Shown in pieces: positions 54,676-64,000 of a stretch of 64,000 nt of DNA. A program made the position numbers and the translations under genes. The notes beneath the pieces are model-generated. The model was given only the letters and a program-made list of their open reading frames with translations, was not told the origin of the DNA and made no database searches. The DNA is taken from the NCBI RefSeq assembly GCF_023065955.2, contig NW_026622886.1, positions 16,006,001 through 16,070,000 on the forward strand, given 5' to 3'. Within the stretch, counting starts at the first letter, position 1, and each line of letters starts with the position of its first letter. This stretch comes from Ursus arctos (Eukaryota > Chordata > Mammalia > Carnivora > Ursidae).

Positions 54676-55800
54676 TTCTGACGCCCAGCCTTGTACGCAG
54701 GCCCACAATGCAGCCCCTCACGCTAAGGCACAGCCTTGAAAGCGAAGCTGAAGCACAGTGGTGAGGACCTTTGGTATTTCCCGAACTGAATCTTCTGGAA
54801 TGAGTCCAAGATTCAACCGCCAAATCCAAATTCCATTGTCTATGCGCTGGTTAGTGTTGGAGAAGGATTTTGTGCTATGTGGTCAGTATGTATGCCCAAG
54901 TCCTGTCTGTCACCTGTTCACAGATAGGCTCATCTCTCAATCATCTTGTTGAAATGGACAGACTTGAAGAACAGAAGGAATCTGCTAGAAACATACACAA
55001 GAGGGGTTACTGTGAACAGAAGCAGGGCCAGATTGGAAGGATAGCACACACAGAAAGAAACATATTTCTGGACTTTCCTCGTCTCAGTCCTTTGTGGATT
55101 ATTTATAAACAATATAGTCAGTTCTTAGAAAACATATTAACCCCTGGGTGGGTGGAAGAGAAATATTATTAAGATGTAAAGAAGAGGTGAGTCGTATTTT
55201 CCAAGAATCTTTCCTTAGAGAAAAATAAGAATCTATTAGAATTCTGACTTGAGTTGCGATAAGCAAATTTAACTTTGCTTCGCAAAGATTTGCAAATACT
55301 TGGAACTCTACTTTGATGATTTCATTTCTCAATGGCTGTGTGTTCACAACTCCTACTTTAGACTACCAATTAGCTTTATAAATGTAATCTTTTCTCAAGC
55401 ATCCTTAAGTGTGTGAGATGTAACTACTTCCCTCTCCATTTCTCAAGTTCTCTTATTTTCCTGTTTTTTTTTCTCCTCTGAATCAAAATATAAATTTTCC
55501 TTATAGATTAGGGAAACAAAAACCACAAAGCATATTTTGAGTGAAAAGCATTTTCCCCTCCTCTCAGTCACTTAGGCTTTCTGGGACTATCTTTTTGGGT
55601 TGGAATACCACATGCTAGCTTCAATCACTGTGTGAATTTTGAAACAAATGCTGACCTGTTCTTTGGCTACTTTGCGCTTGTGCAGGGAGATCAAAGGAAC
55701 CGGAAGGAAAAACAAAGACCAAAGAGAATTGGAATGCATCGTGAACCTCTGTCTGGAAAATACACTGAAAACTTTGGACAGCTGCACTGTAATATTAACA
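54676..55800. other. Unclassified non-coding stretch
   Basis: About 1.1 kb without recognised repeats or genes; candidate single-copy DNA. Confidence 0.4.
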
Positions 55801-55834
55801 GCCGATGCTTGTCTAGCGATTTTGTTTCTACAGT

Positions 55835-56035
55835 GCTTTTATGTCCGTTAGCTCAGGACCACCCTAAAGAGAAGGGCCAGGCAGGCATTATTGCTTTCTT
55901 GTTGCAAAGAAGAGCACAAGTTTAGAGAGACTGAGTGGGGAGCACGTGGCTGCAGCCCGCCCTGTGAGCGTGGGAACTGGTCCTTGAACCTGAGTCAGCT
56001 GACCTCAAAGCTTCGCTCTTTCTGCCTCTCCACAA
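55835..56035 (-). repeat. Probable MIR, diverged
   Basis: GTTAGCTCAGGACCACCCTAAAGAG...GAGAGACTGAGTGG...TTGAACCTGAGTCAGCTGACCTCAAAGCTTCGCTCTTTC mirrors the reverse MIR layout with an unexplained middle. Confidence 0.45.
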
Positions 56036-56714
56036 ATCCCACTGGCTTCAGTTACCCTGAAAAGGTACTGAGTGTTCACACACCTTTAGCTGGCAAGACT
56101 CAAGGCTCTTGAACTTGCATTCCTGGGTCTTCTCCAGCCCCACACCCTCCATCTGCATACTGCAAATGCTTTTTCCATGGAAGAACTCCAGGCGAGGAAA
56201 TATTTTGGAACTTGTCTGAGTTAAATACCAAACCCTATTTTGTAATTTCTGCTTAGACTATGGCACTTAAAGGGTTCCAAAGTGCAACAGTCATGAGTCC
56301 ATTGGCATCCTTTCTTGGGGCAATAAGGAAGGGAAAGGCAAGTCGAAGGAAGTTAGAATTATCCAGTCCCAGCCTAGCCCAGCTGCCAAGCCTGAGCCGA
56401 ATTGATAGGCAGAGGAAGACTCAGCAGAGAGCTCTGAATCAGATTTCAGTGGTTCCGTCTCGAATGGGATTTTCTCATGGGTCTGGCAGGAGCCATGCTG
56501 GATTTAAGTGAAATGAAGCTGCGGACTCTGGGGGACAGCCCAGGAAATTACAGATGACAGCTGCTCATCTCAGGAGCCACATCTGGTCGAAAGGCCCAAT
56601 CCAGGGTCTCTGTTATGCGAGGGATGGGGATGCTTTGGTGTCCCGTTTTGTGCCTGGGGAAAGTTGTTTTAGGGCAGAGTGGAGACTCAGAAGGTTGGTT
56701 CTATTTCTTTACTA
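56036..56714. other. Unclassified non-coding stretch
   Basis: Balanced composition; no gene or repeat recognised. Confidence 0.4.
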
Positions 56715-56870
56715 CCCTCGTGATCTTGAATCAGGCATATGGCTTCTGCAAGCCTCAGTTTGCTAATCTGTAAACAGGAGAGTAATAATACTTGCCTCTC
56801 AGGTGAGTTTTATTTTATTTTATTTTTTTGTGGTGTTTGTTTTCGTGAAAAGCATTTTGTAAACTGTAAA
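56715..56870 (+). repeat. MIR copy with AT-rich insertion
   Basis: GCAAGCCTCAGTTTGCTAATCTGTAAACAGGAGAGTAATAATACTTGCCTCTCAGG is followed, after a TTTTATTTTATTTT patch, by AAAAGCATTTTGTAAACTG. Confidence 0.6.
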
Positions 56871-57149
56871 TCCAGAAATGCAGTTTGTTATTATTTTCAT
56901 TACTTACTGGTCTAAGTTTTGCAGGAAAACGAAAGTGAGAAGCATAAGAAATAAGTGGAGGTACTGAAGAGAAGAAAAAGGAACAGTAATAGTATTATTT
57001 AAAGGATTCTTAAGTGTTGATTATGCTAAGAGCTATACAAATAAGGTTACCAAGATATAATTGTTAATCCGAGGCCCTCGCATGAAGTGGGACAACTCGG
57101 ATTAGAATGGAGTAGGTAGGAGGAAAAAGGAGTGCAAGGCGTGGGTGAA

Positions 57150-57285
57150 GAAATTAGCTCATTAAGCATGAAGTATGCACCAACTCCATTTTAGAGCAGA
57201 CCAGAGACTCGGAGACATTGAGTAATTTGTTCAAGGGAATGTAGTTGTAAATGATAGGGCTGGGACTTTGCCTCCAAAGTACATC
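57150..57285 (-). repeat. MIR fragment
   Basis: CATTTTAGAGCAGACCAGAGACTCGGAGACATTGAGTAATTTGTTCAAGG and GATAGGGCTGGGACTTTG fit reverse MIR. Confidence 0.5.
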
Positions 57286-57391
57286 CTCATATGCAAACAA
57301 AGGAGTCAATCAAAAAGTATTAATTAGGTAACTCACAGGACACATTATCCAAAGGGGTGAGGCCTGAGAAACAAAACACAACCCTGACAGC

Positions 57392-57517
57392 TAGGGTGAC
57401 CCATGCATCCCCATTTACCTGGGACTGTCTCCATTTTAGCCCTGAGAGTCCTGTGACCCAGTCACTCAGTCTGTGGCCTCCCCAGTCCCAGGCAAACTGG
57501 CTCAGTTGGTCACCCCA
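57392..57517. mobile_element. Palindromic MITE-like element
   Basis: Arms of about 35 bp: TAGGGTGACCCATGC...TTACCTGGGACTG on the left; on the right CAGTCCCAGGCAAACTGG...TTGGTCACCCCA is its inverted counterpart. Loop about 55 bp. A short non-autonomous element; family name uncertain. Confidence 0.65.
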
Positions 57518-58124
57518 CAGCCGATAGCTAGTAGCTGGCTTATTTGCTACCACTTGTGTCATACCATTCAACATAAGTAGTTTCAGAGAATATCAACATC
57601 AGATGAGGACTTTCATGAATGTGATGAATAAGACAAAAATAAGACACATCCATAATTATACCTGAACGAGGAGAAAAGCAGACACCATGCTGCAAAAATG
57701 ACCGAACAACGCCCTCTCCTGGCTAACAGGAGTGACTACTGTTTCTTCTTCAGTAACTTCTCTAGCCTTGCTTCTTTCTTCTTGTCCACTAGATAAAAAT
57801 TAAGGTAAGCACTAAATCTCCCTACTCTCTGACAGCTCCTCAGGGAACAGGCCCAACTCCTAGAGCAAGCCCTTTCTGATACCCTCTTTCTGAGACTCTT
57901 TTCACGGTTCCTCATGGTATGAGATGTCCCCATAGCAGGGGGCAACCCCAACTGTATTTGACCTCAGTTGTGTTCCTAGATGGTCTTGGACTGGAAGACA
58001 TTGACAGGACTTACACAAGGGTAGGGTGTGAAGAGGGGCCATCCTTTACTGGTTGTATTGTAATTCTCTCTCTCAGGGCCATCTCTATAGCTAGACCAGA
58101 TGCTTCTTCAAAGCAGAAATGCTT
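57518..58124. other. Unclassified non-coding stretch
   Basis: No supported gene or repeat. Confidence 0.4.
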
Positions 58125-58205
58125 GCTAAACATGGTAATTAGCATTTATTGAGGACTTCCACTTGCCAGGCACTGTGCTAGGCTCTTTTCATGGATCCAT
58201 CTATT
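58125..58205 (-). repeat. MIR 3' fragment
   Basis: TTAGCATTTATTGAGGACTTCCACTTGCCAGGCACTGTGCTAGGC is a well-kept reverse MIR end. Confidence 0.65.
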
Positions 58206-58545
58206 TAAGCCCCCCCCATACTTTCTTTTTTTTTCTTTTCTTTTTTCTTTTTCTTTTTTTTTTTTTAATAATGATTTTTTATTATATTATGTTAGTCACC
58301 ATACAGTACATCCCTGGTTTTCGATGTAAGGCTCAATGATTCATTAGTTGTGTATAACACCCAGTGCACCATGCAATATGTGCCCTCCTTACTACCCATC
58401 ACCGGTCTATCCCATTCCTCCACCCCCCTCCCCTCTGTAGCCCTCAGTTTGTTTCTCAGAGTCCATAGTCTCCCATGTTTCATTCCCCCTTCTGATTACC
58501 CCCCCTTTCTTTATCCCTTTCTTCCCCTACTGATCATTCTAGTTC

Positions 58546-61500
58546 TTATGTTCCATAGATGAGAGAAATCATATGATAGTTGTCTTTCTCTGCTTGACTT
58601 ATTTCACTAAGCATTATCTCCTCCAGTGCCGTCCATGTTGTAGCAAATGTTGAGAACTCATTCTTTCTGATTGCTGAGTAATATTCCATTGTATATATGG
58701 ACCACAACTTCTTAATCCAGTCATCTGTTGCAGGGCATCTCGGCTCCTTCCACGATTTAGCTATTGTGGACATTGCTGCTATGAACATTGGGGTGCAAAT
58801 GGCCCTTCTCTTCACTACGTCTGTATCTTTGGGGTAAACACCCAGTAGTGCAATGGCTGGATCATAGGGTAGCTCAATTTTTAACTTTTTAAGGGACCTC
58901 CACACTGTTTTCCAGAGTGGCTGTACCAACTTGCATTCCCACCAACAATGTAGGAGGGATCCCCTTTCTCCACATCCTCTCCAACAATTGTTGTTTCTTG
59001 CCTTGTCTATTTTTGCCATTCTAACTGGCGTAAGGTGGTATCTCAGTGTGGTTTTGATTTGAATTTCCTTGATGGCTAATGATTTTGAACATTTTTTCAT
59101 GTGTCTGTTAGCCATTTGTATGTCTTCATTGGAAAAGTGTCTGTTCATATCTTCTGCCCATTTTTTGATTTATTTGTTTCTCGTGTATTGAGTTTGAGAA
59201 GTTCTTTGTAGATCTTGGATACCAGTCCTTTATCTGTAGTGTCATTTGCAAATATCTTCTCCCATTCCGTGGGCTGCCTCTTAGTTTTTCTGACTGTTTC
59301 CTTGGCTGTGCAGAAACTTTTAATCTTGATGAAGTCCCATAAATTCATTTTATCTTTTGTTTCTCTTGCCTTTGGGGATGTATCATGAAAAAGGTTGCTT
59401 TGGCCGATGTCGTAGAGGTTGCTGCCTATGTTCTCCTCTAGAATTTTGATGGATTCCTGTCTCACATCGAGGTCTTTCATCCATTTGGAGTTTATTTTTG
59501 TGTATGGTGTGAGATAGTGGTCAAGTTTCATTCTTTTGCATGTAGCTGTCCAATTTTCCCAGTACCGTTTATTGAAGAGACTGTCTTTTTCCCACCGGAT
59601 GTTTTTTCCTGCTTTATCAAATATTAGTGCCCAAAGAGCTGAGGGTCCATTTCTGGGCTCTCTATTCTGTTCCATTGGTCTATGTGTCTGTTTTTGTGCC
59701 AGTACCATGCTGTCTTTGTGATCACAGCTTTGTAGTACAGCTCGAAATCCGGCATTGTGATGCCCCCAGCTTTGTTTTTCCTTTTCAACAGTTCCTTGGA
59801 GATTCGGGGTCTTTTCTGGTTCCATACAAATTTAAGGACTATTTGTTCCAGTTCTTTGAAAAACGTTCTCGGTATTTTGATCGGGATAGCATCGAAAGTG
59901 TAGATTGCTCTGGGTAGCATGGACATTTTAACTATGTTAATTCTTCCGATGCATGAGCATGGAATATTTTTCCATCTTTTTGTGTCTTCTTCAATGTCTT
60001 TCAAGAGTGATTTATAGTTTCTAGAATATAGATCCTTTACGTCTCTGGTTAAGTTAATTCCAAGGTAACGTATGATTTTTGGTGCTATTGTAAATGGGAT
60101 GGATTCCCTAATTTCTCTTTCTTCAGTCTCATTATTTGTGTATAGAGATGCAACTGATTTCTGAGCATTGATTTTGTATCCCGCCCATTACTGAATTGCT
60201 CTATAACTTCTAATAGTTTGGGAGTGGATTCTTTTGGGTTTTCCGTATAGAGTATCATGTCTTCTGCAAAGAGAGACAGTTTGACTTCTTCTTTGCCGAT
60301 TTGGATACCTTTTATCCCTTTTTGTCGTCTGACTGCTGTTGCAAGGACTTCTAGTACTATGTTGAATGATAGTGGCAAGAGTGGGCATCCTTGTCGAGTT
60401 CCTGATCTTAAGGGAAAGGCTCTCAGCTTTTCCCCATTGAGAATGATATTTGCTGTAGGCTTTTCATAGATGGTTTTTATGAGATTGAGCAATGTACCCT
60501 CTATCCCAACACTCTGAAGGGTTTTAATCAGGAAAGGATGCTGTATTTTGTCAAATGCCTTTTCTGCATCTATTGAGAGAATCATATGATTTTTGAATTT
60601 TTCTTTCTGGATAAAATCTAAGATGCCGATCGATTTGCGAATGTTGAACCACCTTGCATCCCAGGGATGAATCCCACTTGGTCATGATGGATAATCCTTT
60701 TAATGTACTGTTGGATTCTATTAGCCAGGATCTTGTTGAGGATTTTGGCGTCCATATTCATTAGGGAAATCGGTCTGTAATTCTCCTTTTTGAGGGGGTC
60801 TTTGCCTGGTTTGGGGATCAAGGTAATATTGGCCTCATAGAATGAGTTTGGTAGCTTTCCTTCTGTTTCTATTTTTTGAAATAGCTTTAGGAAAATAGGT
60901 ATTATTTCTTCTTTGAATGTTTGGTAGAATTCCCCAGGAAAACCATCCGGGCCTGGAGTTCTGTTTTTTGGAACGTTGCTTATCACTGATTCAATCTCTT
61001 CATAATTAATTGGCCTGTTTAAAAAATCAATGTCTTCCTGTTTCAGTCTTGGTAGTTTATAGGTTTCCAGGAAGTCCTCCATCTCTTCCAGATTGCTTAA
61101 TTTATTGGCATATAGCTGTTGATAAAAGTTTCTAATAATCCTTCCAATTTCATTGGTGTTGGTCGTGACCTCTCCTTTTTCATTCATAATTTTATTAATT
61201 TGGGTCCTTTCTCTATTCTTTTGGATAAGTCTTGCCAGTGGTCTGTCAATTTTATTAATTCTCTCAAAGAACCAGCTTCTAGTTCTGTTGATCTGCTCTA
61301 CTGTGCTTCTGGTTTCTAATTCATTGATTTCTGCTCTCATCTTGGTCAACTGCTTCCTTGTGCGTGGATTAGGCCTGTCCCTCTGTTGCTGTTCCAGCTT
61401 CTTGAGGTGAGAATATAAAAACTGCATTTTAGATTTTTCTATTCTTTTGAGTGAGGCTTGGATGGCTATGTATTTCCCCGTTAGGACTGCCTTTGCAGTA

Positions 61501-62430
61501 TCCCATAGGTTTTGGACCGTTGTGTTTTCATTCTCATTGGTCTCCATAAATTGTTTAAATTGATTTTTTACTTCCTGGTTTATCGAGTCATTCTTGAGCA
61601 GGATGGTTCTTAGTCTCCAAGTGTTTTAGTTTCTTCCAAATTTTTCCTTGTGGTTGAGTTCCAATTTCAAAGTGTTGTGGTCTGAGAATATGCAGGGAAT
61701 AATTTCCGTCTTTTGGTATCGGTTGAGACCTGTTTTGTGACCCAGAACATGGTCTATTCTTGAGAATGTTCCATGGGCATTAGAATAGAATGAGTATTCT
61801 TTGGTTCTGGGGTGTAGTGTTCTATATATATCTATGAGGTCCAACTCGTCGAGTATGGCATTCAAAGCCCTTGTTTCTTTGTCGATTTTCTGCATGGGTT
61901 CTCTGTCTATTTCTGAGAGTGGAGTGTTGAGGTCCCCTACTATTAATGTATTTTCATCTGTATGTCTCTTTATTGTGGTTAAGAGTTGGCTTGTGTATCT
62001 TGCTGCTCCCCTGTTGGGGGCATATATATTTATAATTGTCATATCCACTTGTTGGATACATCCTTTAAAAATAATATAGTGCCCTTCTGTGTATCTAACT
62101 ATAGTCTTTAGTTTAAAATCCAATCTGTCTGATATGAGAATTGCTACCCCAGCTTTCTTTTGAGGTCCATTGGTGTGAAAGATGGTATTCCATCCCTTTA
62201 CTTTCAGTCTGAATGTATCTTTAGGTTCAAAATGAGTCTCTTGTAGACAGCAAATGGATGGGTCATGTCTTTTTATCCAATCTGCAACCCTGTGGTGTTT
62301 TATGGGAGCATTTAGGCCATTTACATTGAGACTGATTATTGAGAGATATGATTTTAATGATGCCGTGTTGTCAGTAAAGTCTTTGTTTCTATAGATTGTG
62401 ACTTTCTGTTCTGTATCACTCTTGGGGCCT
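58546..62430 (-). pseudogene. L1 ORF2 (endonuclease-reverse transcriptase), inactivated
   Basis: ORF2p normally nicks target DNA and reverse-transcribes L1 RNA. The endonuclease motifs are all visible in one frame: LNVNGLNAP (about 62,325), CLQETHF, NIYAPN, GDLNTPLS, SRIDHVLGHK and FSDHNTLKLEL (about 61,680). A stop after KEKFGRN at 61,626 interrupts the same frame. The RT region runs 61,547-60,618 ([23 protein letters not shown]), then frameshifts near 60,655, 60,180, 59,635 and 59,160. The active-site FADD reads FAED (60,259-60,270). The C-terminal Cys-rich WRGCGERG...HCWWEC is present. I see no ATG in the endonuclease frame before the conserved block. Confidence 0.95.
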
Positions 62431-62438
62431 TTTTACTT

Positions 62439-63338
62439 TTATAGAACCCCCCTTAATATCTCCTGTAGGGCTGGTTTCGTGGTTACGAAATTAGTCAATG
62501 ACTGGCGATTCTGGAAGGTCTTTATTTCTTCATCAATTCTGAATGACAGCCTTGCTGGATAAAGGATCCTTGGCTGCATGTTTTTCTCTGAAAGAGCTTT
62601 AAAAATGCCCCCCCCCAACCCTTTCTCTCATTCCAGGTCTGTATAGACAGGTCTGACATAATTCTGATACCTTTGCCTTGGTATGTGAGAAATTTCTTTG
62701 CCCTGGCCGCTTTCAATACTGTATCCTTGGATCTAATATTTGCAAAATGCACTATGACATGACGTGGCGTAGGTTTGTCGTGGTTGAGCTTGGGAGGGGT
62801 CCTCTCTGCCTCTTGGACACGAATGTTTGTTTCCCTTGCTAGATTAGGGAAGTTTTCAGCTACAATGTTCAAATATCTCTGCTAGACCTCTGTTTTTGTC
62901 CACTCCCTCGGGGATGCCGATGATTCTGACATTGGAACGTTTCATTGAGTCAGTAATCTCCCGTAACCTACATTCTTGAGCATGGATTTTTTTTGAGTCC
63001 AGAATCTATTTTAGCTTTCTCTTCTAACCCATCCTCCAATTCGCTGATATGTTCTTCTGCCTCATTCACCCTGGCCGTCAGAGCCTCTAGTTTTGACTGC
63101 ATTTGGCTCATAGAATTTTTAATTTCTGCCAGATTCGCTCTCATTTCCACCTTAGAGATTCTATATTCTCATTAACATTTTCGTTAATACTTTTTTCAAG
63201 TCTACACATCATCTTGACCATTGTTACTCTGAATTCCATTTCTAATAATTTGGTTATATCCATATCCATTAGTTCCGGGGCAGAGGCCACAGACTCATTG
63301 TCTTTTCTTTGTTGGGGGGGATTTCTCCTTCTCGTCAT
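62439..63338 (-). pseudogene. L1 ORF1 (RNA-binding chaperone), frameshifted
   Basis: 900 nt, about 300 codons, the expected length. Starts MTRRRNPPQQRKDNES at 63,338. A coiled coil follows (heptad-like EMRANLAEIKNSMSQMQSKL and EALTARVNEAEEHISELED), then the RRM region (NVRIIGIPEG, about 62,930) and the C-terminal domain (RPTPRHVIVHFAN near 62,765 in type, LTYQGKGIRIMSDLS). The stop is TAA at 62,441-62,439. Frame breaks fall at an A8 run (about 62,987-62,994), near 62,872 and in a G9 run (62,608-62,616), so no full-length product is possible. Confidence 0.94.
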
Positions 63339-64000
63339 TCTGATGAGGAGAGGTTGCGGGGTTGTCCAGAGCCCAAATTATTGACCGGGACCCAGGCCGT
63401 GTGCCCTTGTTTTATAGGGATCTTAGGGATATGGGCTTCTTGATTTTTCAGCCTGCCTTCTGGGGGAGGGGCCTGCCGTGCCGATACTCAGGCAACCCTA
63501 TTTGGGTAGAGTCTCCGTGTCCCCAGCGAGGGGGGTTGGGGATGGGCACACTGTGAGCCAGTCTTTCCAGGCTTTTGTTCTCTGGCGGCTTTCCCTGGCG
63601 GTTTGCTGTGCTTCTTCTGAGAGTCAGAGCAGCAGTGGCCGAATCTCAGCCTCTGTCTCAGAACAGAGGGATCGCGGACCGTTCTCCACTGATGATCTGG
63701 CCACTTTAACTCTGTTTCTGTTGGTGCTGCTCAACCCTGCAGCGTCCCGGGATGTGCGCCCCACACCCGACGTCCCAGCCCTCACTTCCAGGGCCATCGC
63801 GTCTCTGTCCTTTGTGTTTCTAACACCGCCAGCCGCCCCGGCGCACTCCTGGAGCTCCTGGTCTCAGTCTGGTTCCAGTGAGTGCACCGGAGCTCCGTTT
63901 CAGTCTGGTCGCGCGCGTTCCCCGGCTCACGGTCTCAGTCTGCTCTCTCTCAGGTGCCGATCCCCCGTGCAGGTGGCTACCGCTTCCTGGCGCCCAAACG
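63339..64000 (-). promoter_or_regulatory. L1 5' UTR (partial), internal promoter region
   Basis: GC-rich and CpG-containing, especially 63,690-64,000, in sharp contrast to the AT-rich window. Its place upstream of ORF1 makes it the L1 internal RNA polymerase II promoter region by family knowledge. The start site is beyond the window edge. Confidence 0.85.

Larger units (their letters stand above)
58222..64000 (-). mobile_element. Near-full-length young L1, runs off window
   Basis: LINE-1 retrotransposon in reverse: expanded CTTTT-type A-tail (58,222-58,266), 3' UTR (to about 58,545), ORF2, a short spacer, ORF1 (62,439-63,338) and at least 660 bp of 5' UTR. It is the same subfamily as the 2-kb copy at 18,178 by side-by-side reading. 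The 5' end and right-hand target duplication lie outside the window. Lesions in both ORFs make it non-autonomous. Confidence 0.97.

Noticed and set aside
58546..62123. Several 126-309-residue frames as separate genes
   Set aside because: They are consecutive pieces of one broken L1 ORF2.

Overview
This is repeat-rich mammalian nuclear DNA, almost certainly from a caniform carnivore. The diagnostic signal is 31 recognisable Can-SINE (SINEC, tRNA-Lys-derived) copies plus carnivore-type L1 elements. Seven SINEs belong to a very uniform subgroup with long, near-perfect target-site duplications, which resembles what I recall from bear/panda-type arctoid genomes. That lineage guess is from memory, not a search. 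I found no host protein-coding exon, tRNA, rRNA, CRISPR array or other prokaryotic-style feature.

Layout. 0-9 kb: SINEs, an old L1M tail, DNA-transposon and LTR remnants and an MLT1-type LTR. 9-18 kb: a 165-bp L1 3'-end insertion, copies of an unnamed ancient repeat, two MaLR LTRs (one split by a young SINE), a back-to-back SINE pair, a second L1 3'-end insertion and a MIR cluster. 18-23 kb: a 2.0-kb 5'-truncated young L1 with target-site duplication, then an ancient L1. 23-31 kb: a palindromic element, an MLT1-type LTR, a MER5-like element, an RPS21 processed pseudogene split by a SINE, a hAT-like element, another LTR and a third L1 3'-end insertion. 31-43 kb: old L1M tails, a 1.75-kb L1 with a SINE inside it, an RPL27A processed pseudogene, and an MLT1-type LTR split by a 2.3-kb L1/SINE block. 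43-58 kb: mostly SINEs, degraded L1, MIR and unclassified sequence. 58.2-64 kb: a nearly full-length young L1 on the minus strand (3' UTR, ORF2, ORF1 and part of the 5' UTR) that runs off the window and carries several inactivating lesions.

Nothing here works as a gene system. The window is a record of L1-driven insertion: L1 copied itself, SINEs and ribosomal-protein mRNAs into older repeats. Retroelements lie mostly on the minus strand (23 of 31 SINEs and nearly all long L1s), as expected if the window sits in an intron or gene-flanking region transcribed from the plus strand; that is inference.

The best lead is a set of three short (165-189 bp) L1 3'-end insertions, each with its own target-site duplication, that all begin at exactly the same L1 nucleotide. 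This suggests either a discrete L1-tail-derived mobile unit or a strong reverse-transcription stop.
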